Shown here piece after piece: positions 1 through 10,985 of a stretch of 64,000 nt of DNA. The notes beneath the pieces are model-generated. The model had not been told where the DNA came from, made no database searches, and was given only the letters and a program-made list of their open reading frames with translations. The first letter of the stretch is position 1. Every line of letters starts with the position of its first letter. The position numbers and the translations under genes were made by a program. The stretch comes from Tillus elongatus (lineage: Eukaryota > Arthropoda > Insecta > Coleoptera > Cleridae), in NCBI GenBank assembly GCA_964006375.1, contig OZ023265.1:118526858-118590857 (forward strand). The letters are read 5' to 3'.

Positions 1-527
1 TGTTCCATTTGAAACAATTGAGTTACGACGCTTTGATTTTTTTAAATTCAGTTACTATTTGAGAGCGGCCTTTATACGGCATCTCGATTTTTGTACGAAA
101 TAATATAAACGAACACCTTTCTGAATGTGTGATTTGCACGCGACTCCGATTTCTATTGGTAAAAACGCCGTGTCACAATTTTTGATATTTGCCAAAATTG
201 TGAAAAGTTGCAAAACAATTGAAATAACTCGAAAACAAGCATGCATTACAATTCGATGGAAAATGCAAAAATGTAATAAAATGAGGGGTGTTCGATTTAA
301 AAAAAGAAAATTTGCATCGTCAGCGCATTATGAGCTACTTGTGTTTGTCGAAATAGTTCTTATTAGCTCAAGCTCCCTTATAATTAACGTATACAATTGT
401 TTCTTGTATGTTGTATAATAACAGTAATATTGAGCTTTACCGTAGAAATGCGTCACCTTGTATATTATTATTATTACTTTATTGGCTTAAATTTTACAGT
501 ATGTACATATACAATGAGTACACACAC

Positions 528-531
<4 letters not shown>
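1..531. repeat. Dispersed short-TIR repeat (CACCCTGTATA family), partial copy
   Basis: The block opens with TGTTCCATTTGAAA and runs to CACCTTGTATA near 465. The same order of sequence recurs at 45988-46365. Its right half also occurs at 2968-3185 and 8080-8310, and inverted at 5545-5803. The ends TACAGGGTG and GTTCCATTT suggest a mariner-type MITE. No coding frame is supported; the overlapping open frames are not conserved between copies. Confidence 0.6.

Positions 532-607
<76 letters not shown>
532..607. repeat. (TA)n microsatellite
   Basis: An uninterrupted alternating TA tract follows ACACACACAA and leads into TTGTGTGTG. It separates the dispersed repeat on the left from the H-family fragment on the right. 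Confidence 0.97.
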
Positions 608-610
<3 letters not shown>

Positions 611-745
611 GTGTGTAAACAAATAAAAACTGAAACTAACCCCGGATATGGGCCTTAGGGGACCTAGTTCAAACTCATTTGAAAACATATTTTTAGATTT
701 GAAAAGTCACGGTCTTCTCATTAGCGAATTTCTTTTACGAAAATA
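608..745 (-). mobile_element. H-family (Helentron-like) 5' end fragment
   Basis: The segment carries the family's GATATGGG block and CTCATTTGAAAA, then a degraded start (attagcgaatttc). It is the 5' end of a minus-orientation copy whose 3' part is missing. Confidence 0.6.
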
Positions 746-780
746 TGGACAATTAAATCATAAACACTATAACTATAACT

Positions 781-1490
781 ACTGCTAAAGCATCAGAGAA
801 GGGGTCTATTTGAAATGAATTTTTTGGAAACATTCGTGTAATATGATGGACAATAACGGTTTAAGCTGAAACTTAAGAACATACAAAAAGACAATTGCGG
901 CGACATTTTCTCTACATAGCCCATATTCGTTTTAGGTTCCTTGCGTAAAAGTTGAGAATTTTGACGTTTAAAAGGTATCAAATTTTGAAAGTAATTTTTC
1001 TGGAATTTCTTGACCTTTTTGCGCCAAAAAACTTAGCCTTTGTCTGCAACATACAATAGACTTTGTTATCCACACAAAATATTTTGCTTTTGTGCGTTTA
1101 TCTGGTCATCAGTGGCACCCAAATATTTTTTTTCTTTAAAGGCCTATAACTTTTTTTAATTCAATTTGCAGATCTAAATTTTGGTACAAAGTCTACTTTT
1201 TGTGACGTAAACTCGTGCACCAAATTTGGCTGCCCTGGCCTTGTTATTTACAGAAATATAAAAAAAATTAAAAGGAAACACAAAACTTTTTATGAAAAAC
1301 TGAGCCGCTTTTCCTGGCTGACGAACCCATCCAAGCCATTTGCAAAGGGAAGGTACCCACCAATTTTTATCGAAATCGACCTATTATTTTTTGAGCTATC
1401 AGTGTGATACACGGTTAAGGCTAAAATTTTCAACAAATTATATATAAATAAGATATATTTTCTAACAATTTTAGATGAGTGATGGTGTGA
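781..1490 (-). repeat. Long H-body repeat (variant 2)
   Basis: Begins with CATCAGAGAAGGGGTC and ends with the H-family body (CCTGGCTGACGAACCCATCC, then TTTTTTGAGCTATC). Related copies lie at 8460-8930, 9225-9745 and, inverted, at 5007-5530. It looks like an expanded internal region of the H family, perhaps from a longer relative. No protein is recognisable. Confidence 0.55.
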
Positions 1491-1639
1491 CACACACATG
1501 TAGGATATCAATCTAAATAATTTGTCAAAACATATATTCGAATGATTTTAGGGAAAACCCAATCTCTAATAATGGCTTTTTAAATGTTTTACAAACCTTA
1601 ATCGCAAATGTAGAATACACTATGTTTACAGCTTGTTAA

Positions 1640-1960
<321 letters not shown>

Positions 1961-2670
1961 CCAAAAAACAAAACAGGATTTACTATATAAAATTTGAATC
2001 TGACCTAAAATATAAGACTTAGGTTGACCTGACCTAACCTGAGAGATAATTTTATTAACTCCTGTAGGTGAAGCCGTTCCAAACTAGATATAGATGTACA
2101 GACTTCTTCCCTGGCTTCACAGGTGATTTTCTTCGTAAAATGCAAATCGGTTGCAGACAAGAAAACAAGAACTTGCTAAGGAAGAGAAAATATATCTATG
2201 TCTATATTTACTAAGATATAAGGTTAGTGTGTCCTAATTTGCGCTAATTTAAAGATTTGAGAGTCGTGATCGCGTCATAAACCTAAGTTTTCCTAAAAAT
2301 TTGCCAAAACAAACCAGTGACTAACTTCTAATTAGCTATTTTCTAGTTTGTATACAGAGTGTTCCCTCTAAAGCACAGAGTAGGTACGTGTGGTACGTGT
2401 ATAAGATGAAAAATATGATGATTTATCGCAGTTACTCCTATGCTAAGTTGCAGCCCTGGTGAGATATAGGGGTGTTACGTTAGTTCATAATTTTTTTTGG
2501 GTCCTCTATGTCGATTATTGTAAAATGACATGCTTGAAGTGGGGATTTTGGTTTGAAATTGTCTCCAAAAAACTTAACATATATTGAGCTTCATTAAATT
2601 TAGTTTTTTTCTTGGTAATATCACTTTTTAAAAAGCAATTATTAATCAGAGTCCAATGAAAAAAAAACTC
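1961..2670. other. Unassigned AT-rich DNA
   Basis: No coding frame or RNA gene is supported here. A decayed TACAGAGTGTTCCCTCTAA at about 2352 resembles one end of the short-TIR (TACAGGGTG) repeats. The rest shows no match to other parts of the window that I could see. Confidence 0.5.
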
Positions 2671-2967
2671 TGGACGCAGCAAGTACGTTATGGCAGTGAA
2701 TTTTTATAAAAATGCTTTGAATATCAAATATGTCTTTTTAATGCAAGCAGTCATCAATTTGGTTACCGGTATAACCTATATAGTAGAAACAATGTGCCAT
2801 ATTTTATCAAAATAACTTATTGTTTGAAAATGTACAAAAATTTTTCGACAATAAACTTTCAACGTTGGTTTCCCAGCCAACAAACCTTAAGTTAATAGCA
2901 AATTGAGTTATTGAAATTTGAAGCATTTAATGAAAATTTGTTACCAAAACGCACTTACTGCGTCATG
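2671..2967. mobile_element. Fold-back MITE with H-family 3' ends at both sides
   Basis: The left end reads TGGACGCAGCAAGTACGTTA and the right end is its inverse (AACGCACTTACTGCGTC). Terminal inverted repeats are about 50 bp, and the core contains GGTTACCGGTATAACC. The same roughly 300-bp element is at 7763-8072 and, inverted, at 5804-6116. It is non-coding. Confidence 0.75.
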
Positions 2968-3400
2968 ATTTTTTTTCTTACAAACATATTTCGATAAAAA
3001 ATGCAATAAAATAAGGCTGTTCGAAAATTTTTTTGTAGGGATCACCAACGATTTATGGGCCAGCCGGTGATTGTCAAAATAATTTTATAAGATGCAGCTC
3101 AAGATACCCTATAATTAACTTATACAATTTTTTCACGTCTCTTGTATAATAATAATTATATTGAGCTTTACCGTAGAAACGTGTCACCCTGTATATGTAA
3201 GCAGATTAAAACTGAACGTAAACCCGGATATGGATTCCAGGGGGCCTAGTTTGCGCTCATTTGAAGAAATCTTTTTAAAATTCTAAAGTCACGGTCTCCT
3301 CTTGACGAATTTTTTGTACGAAAATTAGCTGAAAATTATGTACCGTTAAACCATAAACTTAACTAAAACTACCGCCAAAGCATCAGAGAAAATAACTAAC
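2968..3400 (-). repeat. Dispersed repeat right half joined to an H-family 5' end
   Basis: The first part (AACGATTTATGGGCCAGCC to CACCCTGTATA, about 3188) matches 8080-8310. The second part has CCCGGATATGGATTCC and CTCATTTGAAGAAA, a decayed H-family 5' end, then CATCAGAGAAA. The same order of modules appears at 8080-8500, so the composite was copied as a unit. Confidence 0.55.
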
Positions 3401-3734
3401 CTGTTTCATATCACTCCCTTTTGTAAAACTTCCATCATTTATATGTGTTGATAAAACATAACAAACACTGTTTAATCCACCAACTAACATTTATAAAGGA
3501 ATAATTTGCACTTGTATATAAAAATGTCCCAAATAACACAAATAATTTGCAGCTGAAACTGATAGGAATAAACATAACATATAAACAATCTTATATTATA
3601 GGATAAACGTCAGTTACAGCGTCTAACAGACTTGCGCAATAATACAAATTATCTGTTACCGGGCAGCGACATACTAGATCTCATATAAGCGAGGTTTACC
3701 ATTGTCAATGAAACGCGGTAATATTAAGAATAAA
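3401..3734. other. Unassigned AT-rich DNA
   Basis: I see no coding frame, RNA gene or repeat that recurs in the window in this stretch. Confidence 0.5.
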
Positions 3735-4011
3735 TGTTTCACATTTGAATAGCTCAATTTTCTGTAAACCTAGAAATCTGAATTTTGGCACATAGTTAGG
3801 TCTTTCCCAAAGCAATATGTACACCAAATTTCATTAAAATATCTGTGTAATTTTCGGAGAAAAAAACCCATATAAAAACATATAAAAATCGAAACTGACC
3901 CCGGATATGGGTTCTAGGGGCCCAAATTCGCGCTCATTTGAAAAAATTTTGGCAAAGTCTCACCATCGATACTTCTCTATTAGTGATTTTTTTCAAATAA
4001 AAATTCACTAA
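3735..4011 (-). mobile_element. H-family element lacking its TA core
   Basis: Minus-orientation body (TTTGAATAGCTCAATTTTCT, CGGAGAAAAAAACC) joins the GGATATGGGTTCTAGGGG block and the hairpin end (tctattagtgatttt ... aaaattcacta). Only ACATATAAAA stands where other copies have long (TA)n, so this copy either predates or has lost the expansion. Confidence 0.65.
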
Positions 4012-4074
4012 AAAAGGAACTGTTGTAGTAATTTGAATTTAAAGCTCAATAATAAATAAAGTAGTATTATTAAC

Positions 4075-4390
4075 ATTATTATTATAGATGTATGGATGCA
4101 ACGAAGTAGTGAAGAAGTCAAAAGTTACATGAGAAAATGACGGTCGGCTAAAGTTTACTAAAAGGTTGAGAGATTACAATATAAATCAGGAACAAATAGT
4201 AAAGGCATAAGAAATAATGATGGAAACGTATTACTAGAAAAGGAAGACATTGCTAAACCCTAAAAAGCCCACCTAGAAGGATTATATCAAGGAGAAGATA
4301 AAAATTGTCGAGAAGTGTATATAGAGGAAATAGAAACGATAAACTCAGATACGCTGGCCTGCCCATTTCAGGACAAGATTACAACAACAA
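4075..4390 (+). pseudogene. LINE fragment, endonuclease-RT linker region
   Basis: Broken frames encode LRDYNINQEQIVKA and, in another frame, GNVLLEKEDIAK followed by YQGEDKNCREVY. These resemble the region before the reverse transcriptase of RTE-like or related LINEs (a 'G.vl.e.edi..rw..y...Ly' pattern). Stops and frame changes show it is dead. The neighbouring antisense RT fragment may be a different element. Confidence 0.45.
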
Positions 4391-4394
4391 AAAA

Positions 4395-4750
4395 CTTTTA
4401 GAGAATTTAGACAAGGAAAAACTCCTGGTGTCATCAACATGTGCGATTTTACCCACATCAGCACTCAAATTTTTGAATGGACTATTCACGGCAATTGCAA
4501 AAAGGACAACACTTGAAGTTGATCCCTGTGATATGCCATTTTCCAGTTCCCTCAAAATTAAGATGTTATTCCCTTATCGAATTCTGAAAACGCGATTCAT
4601 TAGAAAGCTTTTAAGCATGCAAGGCCCATTTCTCCAGGTCATGTCATATGCTTTCTCCAAGTCCAGGAGTTTCTTTTGGCAAAACTTTTTTAATAATGTG
4701 ATCCAAGAGGGCCAAGTTATGGTAGATCGGTGTTTACGAAATCTCATTTG
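4395..4750 (-). pseudogene. LINE reverse transcriptase fragment
   Basis: On the minus strand the sequence reads, with frame changes, LDLEKAYDMTWR (RT motif A region), then NGISQGSTSSVVLFAIAVN (motif B) and IAHVDDTR (a decayed motif C, normally YADD). This order is diagnostic of a non-LTR retrotransposon RT, probably of the Jockey/I type. The 148-codon plus-strand frame over it is an antisense artefact. It lies directly upstream of the H-family composite at 4773. Confidence 0.7.
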
Positions 4751-4894
4751 AGAATTTAAAATAAGTCTGTTTTTAGTGAATTTTCTTTAAAAAAATTCAC
4801 TAATGAGGAGATCCCGACCTTTGAATTTTTAAAAATTTTTCTTCAAATGAGGCCCCCCAGAACACATATCCGGGGTCAGTTTCAATTTTTAATT

Positions 4895-5009
<115 letters not shown>

Positions 5010-5803
5010 ACTGATAACTCAAAAAATAATGGAACGATTGTGATTAAATTTGGTGAACAAATTCCTTCTGCAAATGGCTTGGATAAGTTCGTTAGCCAAG
5101 AAAATCTGCCCAGGTTTTCCCGGAAAATTTTGTGTTTTCTTTCTAAAAAAATTTTATATCTCCGGAATTAACAAAGTAAGGGCAACCAAATCTGCTACGC
5201 GGGTTTATATCCTTATAGGTAAGTTATCTACCAAAATTTAGCTATGTAGGTCGAAACACAAAAAAGTTATAGGGATTTAAAGAAAAATAAATTGTGGTTT
5301 TCCTCAAAACGTCAAAGTTGCGACTTAAAACGTCAAAATCGGCAACATTTAGGCAAATAACTTGAATCTAATACAGACTATGGAAATCAAATGTCTCAAG
5401 AAGGATGTTTTACAAACCCTGAAGTCTTAGTTTAAACCATCATTCTTCTTCATTTTACTAAAATGTTTCCAGAAAATTCATTTCAAATAGACCCTTTCTC
5501 TGATACTTGGCAGTAGTCCTAGCTATAGAGTTTATCGTTTAATGGTATATAATTTTTGTCGAATTTTTGTAAAAAAATCAATAAAGCTCAATATATCCGT
5601 TATTATACAAGATATGAAAAAAAATTGTATATATTAATTATAGCGTGTCTTGAGCTACATCTTAAAAAATATTTTTACAATCACAGGGTGGCCCATAAGT
5701 CGTTGGTGATACAATTTTTTTTTAATCTATCAAACACGCCTTATGTTATTGCATTTTTGCATTTTCCATCGAAATATAATGCATGTTTGTAAGAAAAGAA
5801 ATT

Positions 5804-6116
5804 CTGGATGCAGCAAGTGCGTTATGGTAGCGAATTTTGATCAAATGCTTCATATTTGAATAGCCCAATTTGCTATTAACCTATAAGGTTGACGAAGAAA
5901 CGAGTTTTTTCGGGAACACTTTAAGTTTACTTTTGGAAATTATTGTACATTTTCACACAATAAAGTTATTTTTATGAAACATGGCACATTGTTTTTACTA
6001 TATAGGTTATACTGGTAACCAAAATTGATGCCTGCTTTCTTAAAAAGAAAACACACATATTTGCAATAAAAACATTTTAATGAAAATTCACTACCATAAC
6101 GCACTTGCTGCGTCCA
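5804..6116. mobile_element. Fold-back MITE, inverted copy
   Basis: TGGATGCAGCAAGTGCGTTA at the left is matched in inverse by CATAACGCACTTGCTGCGTC at the right. The core holds GGTTATACTGGTAACC in the opposite orientation to the copies at 2671 and 7763. Confidence 0.75.
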
Positions 6117-6149
6117 GAGTTTTTCTCTAAATACCTACCACGTTAATCT

Positions 6150-6333
6150 GTTACTAACCACCTTGTTTGGGTAGCAAGTGTGTGCAACTGGTCGATAAGT
6201 ATCCAAGGCTTTTGGATCCTTACCATTTTTCAGTAGAGAAATGATGGTAGCCTCTTTTCATGTTTCTGGATATATGCTATTTCGCTAGGTTTCTTTATAA
6301 ATTTCTAGTAAATTTTCTTTCATTTTGTTCGGT

Positions 6334-6335
<2 letters not shown>
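6150..6335 (-). pseudogene. LINE reverse transcriptase N-terminal fragment
   Basis: One minus-strand frame reads KEATIISLLKNGKDPKALDT and continues YRPVA, the classic RT 'fingers' motif (K.A.ii.l.K.gKdp....sYRPi). A stop interrupts the frame just upstream (ET*K). Only about 55 codons survive before the TA tract at 6337. It could belong to the same LINE as 4395-4750. Confidence 0.7.

Positions 6336-6336
<1 letters not shown>

Positions 6337-6398
<62 letters not shown>
6337..6398. repeat. (TA)n microsatellite at the 3' side of a SINE
   Basis: A 62-bp TA tract borders the minus-strand SINE. It may be the SINE tail or a remnant of the tract into which it inserted. Confidence 0.95.
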
Positions 6399-6402
<4 letters not shown>

Positions 6403-6748
6403 TGTTTTGTTTCTTTAACGTCGGCTTATTTCCGCGACTATGGACAATCACCGACGCCAGGGAGCAGTTTCACCTCACTATCCTGGAAATTTTGCCGAAC
6501 CCCCGCCTTTCTGTAAGGAGGGTAGTGATCTTTAACGTCCCCAACATCACATGGGCACGGGACCGACGGCTTTACGCCCCCTCCGAAGGGCGGAACGTGC
6601 AGACATCCAACTTGCTCAAATACAATGCCAGAACCTCGGTTGATGTTAATGTTACAGTTTGTACTGAAAAAGTGAAAGGAGAACCCTGGGATCGAACCCA
6701 GTACCCTTCGGTTCAGAGGCACACGTTCTTGCCCCTGAACCACCGAGG

Positions 6749-6752
<4 letters not shown>
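6399..6752 (-). mobile_element. tRNA-derived SINE
   Basis: The element reads on the minus strand. A tRNA-like head (6680-6752) has an A-box-like TGGTTCAGGGG and a B box GGTTCGATCCC, the two internal RNA polymerase III promoter parts. A body of about 280 bp follows, much richer in GC than its surroundings, ending in ACGTTAAAGAAACAAAAC. (TA)n lies on both sides. SINEs encode no protein and use a partner LINE for reverse transcription. The plus-strand and minus-strand frames of 165-179 codons across it are artefacts that read through both TA tracts. Confidence 0.8.
6680..6752 (-). ncRNA. tRNA-like head of the SINE
   Basis: On the minus strand AGAACCT at the start pairs with GGGTTCT at the end as an acceptor stem. 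CTGGG/CCCAG forms a T stem around a six-base loop, one base short of normal. The D-arm is shifted and the anticodon arm does not fold cleanly. It is a tRNA relic used as a promoter, not a working tRNA gene. Confidence 0.65.

Positions 6753-6832
<80 letters not shown>
6753..6832. repeat. (TA)n microsatellite
   Basis: About 80 bp of TA lie between the SINE 5' end and an H-family 5' end fragment. Confidence 0.96.
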
Positions 6833-6833
<1 letters not shown>

Positions 6834-6960
6834 CATATAAAATTTCAAACTGACCCTCGATATAGGTACTAGGGGGCCTGGTTCACGCTGATTTGAAGAA
6901 ACCTTTTCAAAATTCAAAAGTCGAGGTCTCCTCATTGGTGATTTTTTTTAAGAAAATAAT
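6833..6960 (-). mobile_element. H-family 5' end fragment
   Basis: AAGCATATAAAATTTC is followed by CTCGATATAGGTACTAGGGG, then CTGATTTGAAGAAA and ctcattggtgattttttt. With the TA tract to the left this is the 5' half of a minus-orientation copy; the SINE may have cut it off from its 3' half. Confidence 0.6.
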
Positions 6961-7540
6961 AATTATAAAAATAATGATAGTTAATATAGTAATACCCCCT
7001 CCCATCTCAACCCCCATACTCTCCTACCGCTGCTTTGTATATGCGACAAATATACGCTATATTGTGTATTGAAGGCATCTTGACGAAAACTTGTACACTG
7101 AGAATTAAATTCCTCTCATGTGGTTGGAAGAATAACTTTTTATCAATAAAATGATCACAAAAGGTAAAGTGCGATTTAAAATATCAAAGAGATTTCCTTG
7201 CCTTAAGATAGTGGAATATAAAATCACATTGACACTAACAGTGTTGAACTTTTTCTCTACACAAAAGTGCCCACTTTTCAAAGTTAAAACCTTCCAAACC
7301 GCAATTATAAAGTGTTTTCTAATGATGAAATGAAAATATTGCATAATAAAACACAGCGAAGCCACATTGCAACTTGTCTGACTTTCATAGTCACTAATAA
7401 TAAAAAGATCGGATACTTTTGGGACTTACATATTCAGACATGGCTGATGCAACTATTTGAAATATGCGCGCTAATCTCAATAAGCCTAAGAACACACAAA
7501 TAAGATGCAAATATGTGCCATAACACAAGTTTAGTGCAAA
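6961..7540. other. Unassigned AT-rich DNA
   Basis: The overlapping open frames of 60-86 codons have no recognisable domain. I see nothing else here. Confidence 0.5.
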
Positions 7541-7745
7541 CTCAAATTATGGGAAGCGTGCGCTGCAGGGATGCCCATTATCGCCGTGTATCGCCAATTC
7601 AATTTATTCAAAGAATAAATAGGTTGAAGTAAAAGACAGCAAGAAGTAAAAGAAATGGAAAACGGTCCCATTGCATAAAGTACGTAGATGTCATAGCCTG
7701 ATAGGAGAAACAAAACAAACACGAAGGAAATTGAGTGTGCTGGAT
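7541..7745 (+). pseudogene. LINE reverse transcriptase relic
   Basis: The frame ALQGCPLSPC gives RT motif B (QGcPLSP), and about 100 bp later IKYVDVIA gives a decayed motif C (YADD to YVDV), with a frameshift just after it. Motifs B and C are closer than normal, so an internal deletion is likely. The pattern is typical of RTE-type LINEs. It ends at the fold-back MITE at 7763. Confidence 0.6.
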
Positions 7746-7762
7746 AGTCTATTATCAAAAGT

Positions 7763-8072
7763 CTGGACGCAGCAAGTGCGTTATGGAAATGCATTTTCAT
7801 AAAAATGTTTATGAAATTTAGCAAATATGTATTTAATGCAAGCAGGCATCAATTTGGTTACCGGTATAAGCTATATAGTAGAAACAATGTACCATATATA
7901 ATCAAAATAACTTCCTGTTTGAAAATGTACAAAAATTTTCCGAAAATAAACTTTAAAAGGTTCCGAGAAAACTAGTTTCCTAACCAACGAACCTTAGGTT
8001 AATAACAAATTGAGTTATTGAAATGTGAAGCATTTAATGAAAATTCGCTACCAAAACGCCCTTGCTGCATCT
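7763..8072. mobile_element. Fold-back MITE with H-family 3' ends
   Basis: TGGACGCAGCAAGTGCGTTA at the left and the inverse ACGCCCTTGCTGCATC at the right flank a core with GGTTACCGGTATAAGC. It has the same orientation and roughly the same length as the copy at 2671-2967. Confidence 0.75.
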
Positions 8073-8079
8073 AGATATT

Positions 8080-8445
8080 TTTTTTACAAACATGCATCAT
8101 ATTTCGATAAAACATGCAAAAATGCAATAATATAAAGGATGTTCGAAAAAAATTGTAGGTATCACCAACGACTTACGGGCCATTCTGTGATTGTCTAAAT
8201 AATTTTATAACAAGACACCCTATAGTTAACGTATACAATTTTCCTCGTATCTTGTATACTAACAATTATATTGAGGTTTACCGTAGAAATACATCACCCT
8301 GTATATATCTAAACAAATAAAAACGGAAACTAAGCCCAGATATGGATTCTATATGGACTCATTTGAAGAAATCCTTTTAAACTTCAAAAATCGGGCTCTC
8401 CTCACTACCGAATTTTTTGTACAAAAATTAGCCAAACATTATAGA
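8080..8445 (-). repeat. Dispersed repeat joined to an H-family 5' end
   Basis: AACGACTTACGGGCC to CACCCTGTATA (about 8305) matches 2968-3185. It is followed by CAGATATGGATTC and CTCATTTGAAGAAA, a decayed H 5' end. The module order equals that at 2968-3400. Confidence 0.55.
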
Positions 8446-8459
8446 CCGTTAAACCATAA

Positions 8460-8930
8460 ACTGAACTAAAACTACTGCCAAAGCATCAGAGAAAGGGTCT
8501 ATTTGAAATGAATTTTCTGGAAATAATTCAGTAAAATGAAGGACAATGACGGTTGAAGCTGAAACTTAAGAGTTTGTAGAATACTCTTCTTACCATATTT
8601 TCTTTATATAAACCGTATTCGTTTCAGCTTCTTTGCCTAAATGTTGCCAATTTTGACGTTTAAAATCGCGACTTTGACGTTTTGAGGAAAACCCCCTTTT
8701 TTTCTTGAAATGCCTATAACTTTTTTGTCTTTTAACTTACAGACCTAAATTTTGATACATGGTTCACTTTATACTACAAACACGCGCACCAAATTTGGTT
8801 GCCCTTACTTTGTTATTTCCGGTGATATGAAAATTTTTCGAAACACAACACAAAACTTTCCGGGAAAACCTTGACCGATTTTCCTGGCTAACGAATTTAT
8901 CTAAGCCACTTGCAAAAGGGAGGTATGAAC
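8460..8930 (-). repeat. Long H-body repeat (variant 2)
   Basis: Runs from CATCAGAGAAAGGGTC to CTGGCTAACGAATTTATC, collinear with 781-1420 and 9225-9660. It is non-coding. Confidence 0.6.
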
Positions 8931-9224
8931 GTATCTATATACATCTGTTTGACCATAGAGTAATATGTATTTGACATTGACAGATTAATATATTAACGGT
9001 CAGAACTGGCATGGGCCGGGCAAAACCGACTATATAATTAAAACAAAGCATTGCTTAGTCTATTTGTAACACATATTATACATACATTTTACCTTTCTAC
9101 ACTCCTTCATATGAACTTTAACTATGCCAAATTTCACACTCCTTCATGTGCGCGATATGCTTAAAAAGGAAAACAATTTTTTTCTTCACATATTAATATA
9201 TAGAATAAACTCTATAACTGAAAC
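8931..9224. other. Unassigned AT-rich DNA
   Basis: Contains a repeated ACACTCCTTCATATG/ACACTCCTTCATGTG pair near 9100-9150 and nothing else that I recognise. Confidence 0.5.
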
Positions 9225-9745
9225 TCTGCCATAGCATCAGAGAAAGGGTCTATTTGAAAGAAATTTTCTGCAAATATTTAAGTAAAATGAAGGACAATGG
9301 CGTCTATTAAGGCAATTAAGGCTTTATAGAACACACTTCTTAAGACATTTCTTCTACATAATCCGTCTTCGTTTCAGGTTCTTTATCAAGAACATGTCAG
9401 GTTTGACGTTTCGAATCGCGGCTTTGACGTTTTAAGAAGAAAAACTATAATTTTTTTGAAACCTTATAACTTTTTTCTTTTAACGTGAAGATCCAAATTT
9501 TAGTGCATGGTTTTCTTTTTATGACGTAAACCTGCGTAACAAATTTTGTTGCCATAGCATAGTTACTTCCGGAGATATAAAAATTTTCCGAAAGGAAACA
9601 AAAATATTTGACGGGAAAAATTGGTCCGCTTTTCCTGGCTAACGAAATTATGCAAACCACTTACGCAAGGAAGGTGTTCACCAATTTGTATCATAATCAG
9701 CTCATTATTTATTTAGTTATCGATGTGACACACACACGGTATTAG
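9225..9745 (-). repeat. Long H-body repeat (variant 2)
   Basis: Third same-strand copy, from CATCAGAGAAAGGGTC to the body block CTGGCTAACGAAATTATG. The minus-strand 71-codon frame inside it falls in repeat DNA and is not a gene. Confidence 0.6.
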
Positions 9746-9799
9746 GAAATAAGAAATGGGCCAGGGCTGACAATTTACAAAATTGTTAGTTGATTGTTA

Positions 9800-10019
9800 C
9801 CAGTCTCCAACTAAAACATTTTGTGTTTACTAGAGCTGTCGTGACGACACACTACCTAGTTCCCCACCGATATGGCTCCCCTCTCGTACATTTCACAATG
9901 TTCTACATTCTGACATCTTGCAATGATACTTGTAACTTCTATTGTTTAGATTTTTATCCACCATTTATTTAAATAGCATAGCAGTACAGGTAACCTCATC
10001 TGTCTTTGTCCAACATTGT
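9800..10019. repeat. Dispersed repeat, left part (pair with 35420-35610)
   Basis: TGTTTACTAGAGCTGTCGTG through CATCTGTCTTTGTCCAACAT matches 35421-35608 with moderate divergence. The family is unknown, and the open frame in it is not shared by the two copies. Confidence 0.6.
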
Positions 10020-10425
10020 AGATATTGCATTATAAAATCTGAAGTGATGTCTAGGATTATTTTCATTTTAATTTTGAATAACTTTATTTTTCCTCAAACA
10101 TAAGACTTGAAAATTGGTACACAACCACGTTTGTCTATGTCCTTTTAAGTTGTAGATTTTCGTTTCAATAACTTAAAGAATTTGAGAGATATTGCGTTTT
10201 AAAAATATTTTTTTAATTTTTTAGATATTGCATTATAAAATCTGAAGTGATGTCTAGGATTATTTTCATTTTAATTTTGAATAACTTTATTTTTCCTCAA
10301 ACATAAGACTTGAAAATTGGTACACAACCACGTTTGTCTATGTCCTTTTAAGTTGTAGATTTTCGTTTCAATAACTTAAAGAATTTGAGAGATATTGCGT
10401 TTTAAAAATATTTTTTTAATTTTTT
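10020..10425. repeat. Perfect tandem duplication, 2 x 203 bp
   Basis: The unit AGATATTGCATTATAAAATC ... TTTTTTTAATTTTTT is present at 10020-10222 and 10223-10425. By eye the two copies are identical. A diverged single copy of most of the unit is at 35609-35785. Identity this high implies a very recent duplication or an assembly artefact. Confidence 0.85.
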
Positions 10426-10542
10426 GTTAAGAAAAATTGGGCATTATGATCAGATGAACGAACTCATTGAAGCCATTAGCAAAATAAGGGTAATTCTCAA
10501 ATTTGGTCCAAATCAGTCAGGTATTTTTTAGGTTATCGGTTG

Positions 10543-10616
<74 letters not shown>

Positions 10617-10740
10617 TTTTAACTGACCGTGGAAATGGGTTCCAGGCGCCCTAATTCGCGCTCATTTGATGAAATTTTCCGAGTAGCTCACTATTGATAC
10701 CTCACTTTAGTGAATTTTCACTAAAGTTAAGATTCACTAA
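10426..10740 (-). mobile_element. H-family element, 3'-truncated
   Basis: Body remnant (GAACGAACTCATTGAAGCCA, TTTAGGTTATCGGTTGG), TA tract (10546-10612), GAAATGGGTTCC block, CGCGCTCATTTGA, and a terminal hairpin tttagtgaatttt/gattcactaa ending at 10740. Its 3' end has been lost next to the 203-bp duplication. Confidence 0.7.
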
Positions 10741-10985
10741 AAGCCAATAAGTTGAACAAGTAGAAATATTATTACGTATAAAGGTACATCTAGCAGAGAA
10801 TTGAGAGAGAGCATCGCAATGGCAAAGCCATTTAACTGACAAGCGACTCTTCTCACTAGTACACATTTCAACTTGTATCTGGCAAAAAGGTTAACCAAGT
10901 CATACACATGGAATTTTGTAATGTATTTGTCGAAAACCTGAATTTTGGCTACGCTAACATTGAGAGAAAAATAGCTTCCGAAATG
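10741..10985. other. Unassigned DNA
   Basis: A minus-strand frame of 89 codons has no recognisable feature. I see nothing else. Confidence 0.4.

Noticed and set aside
2024..2046. Telomere-like CCTGACCTAACCTGA
   Set aside because: Only one or two imperfect CCTAA/CCTGA units are present, with no array of the insect TTAGG repeat.
4305..4751. 148-codon plus-strand frame
   Set aside because: The opposite strand carries reverse transcriptase motifs (LEKAYDMTW, QGSTSSVVLF), so this frame is an antisense artefact.
6680..6752. Functional tRNA gene
   Set aside because: The T loop is one base short, the D-arm is displaced and the anticodon arm does not fold. It is the head of a SINE.
6333..6872. 179-codon plus-strand and 165-codon minus-strand frames
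   Set aside because: They run through the SINE and two TA tracts; the sequence is explained by the SINE.
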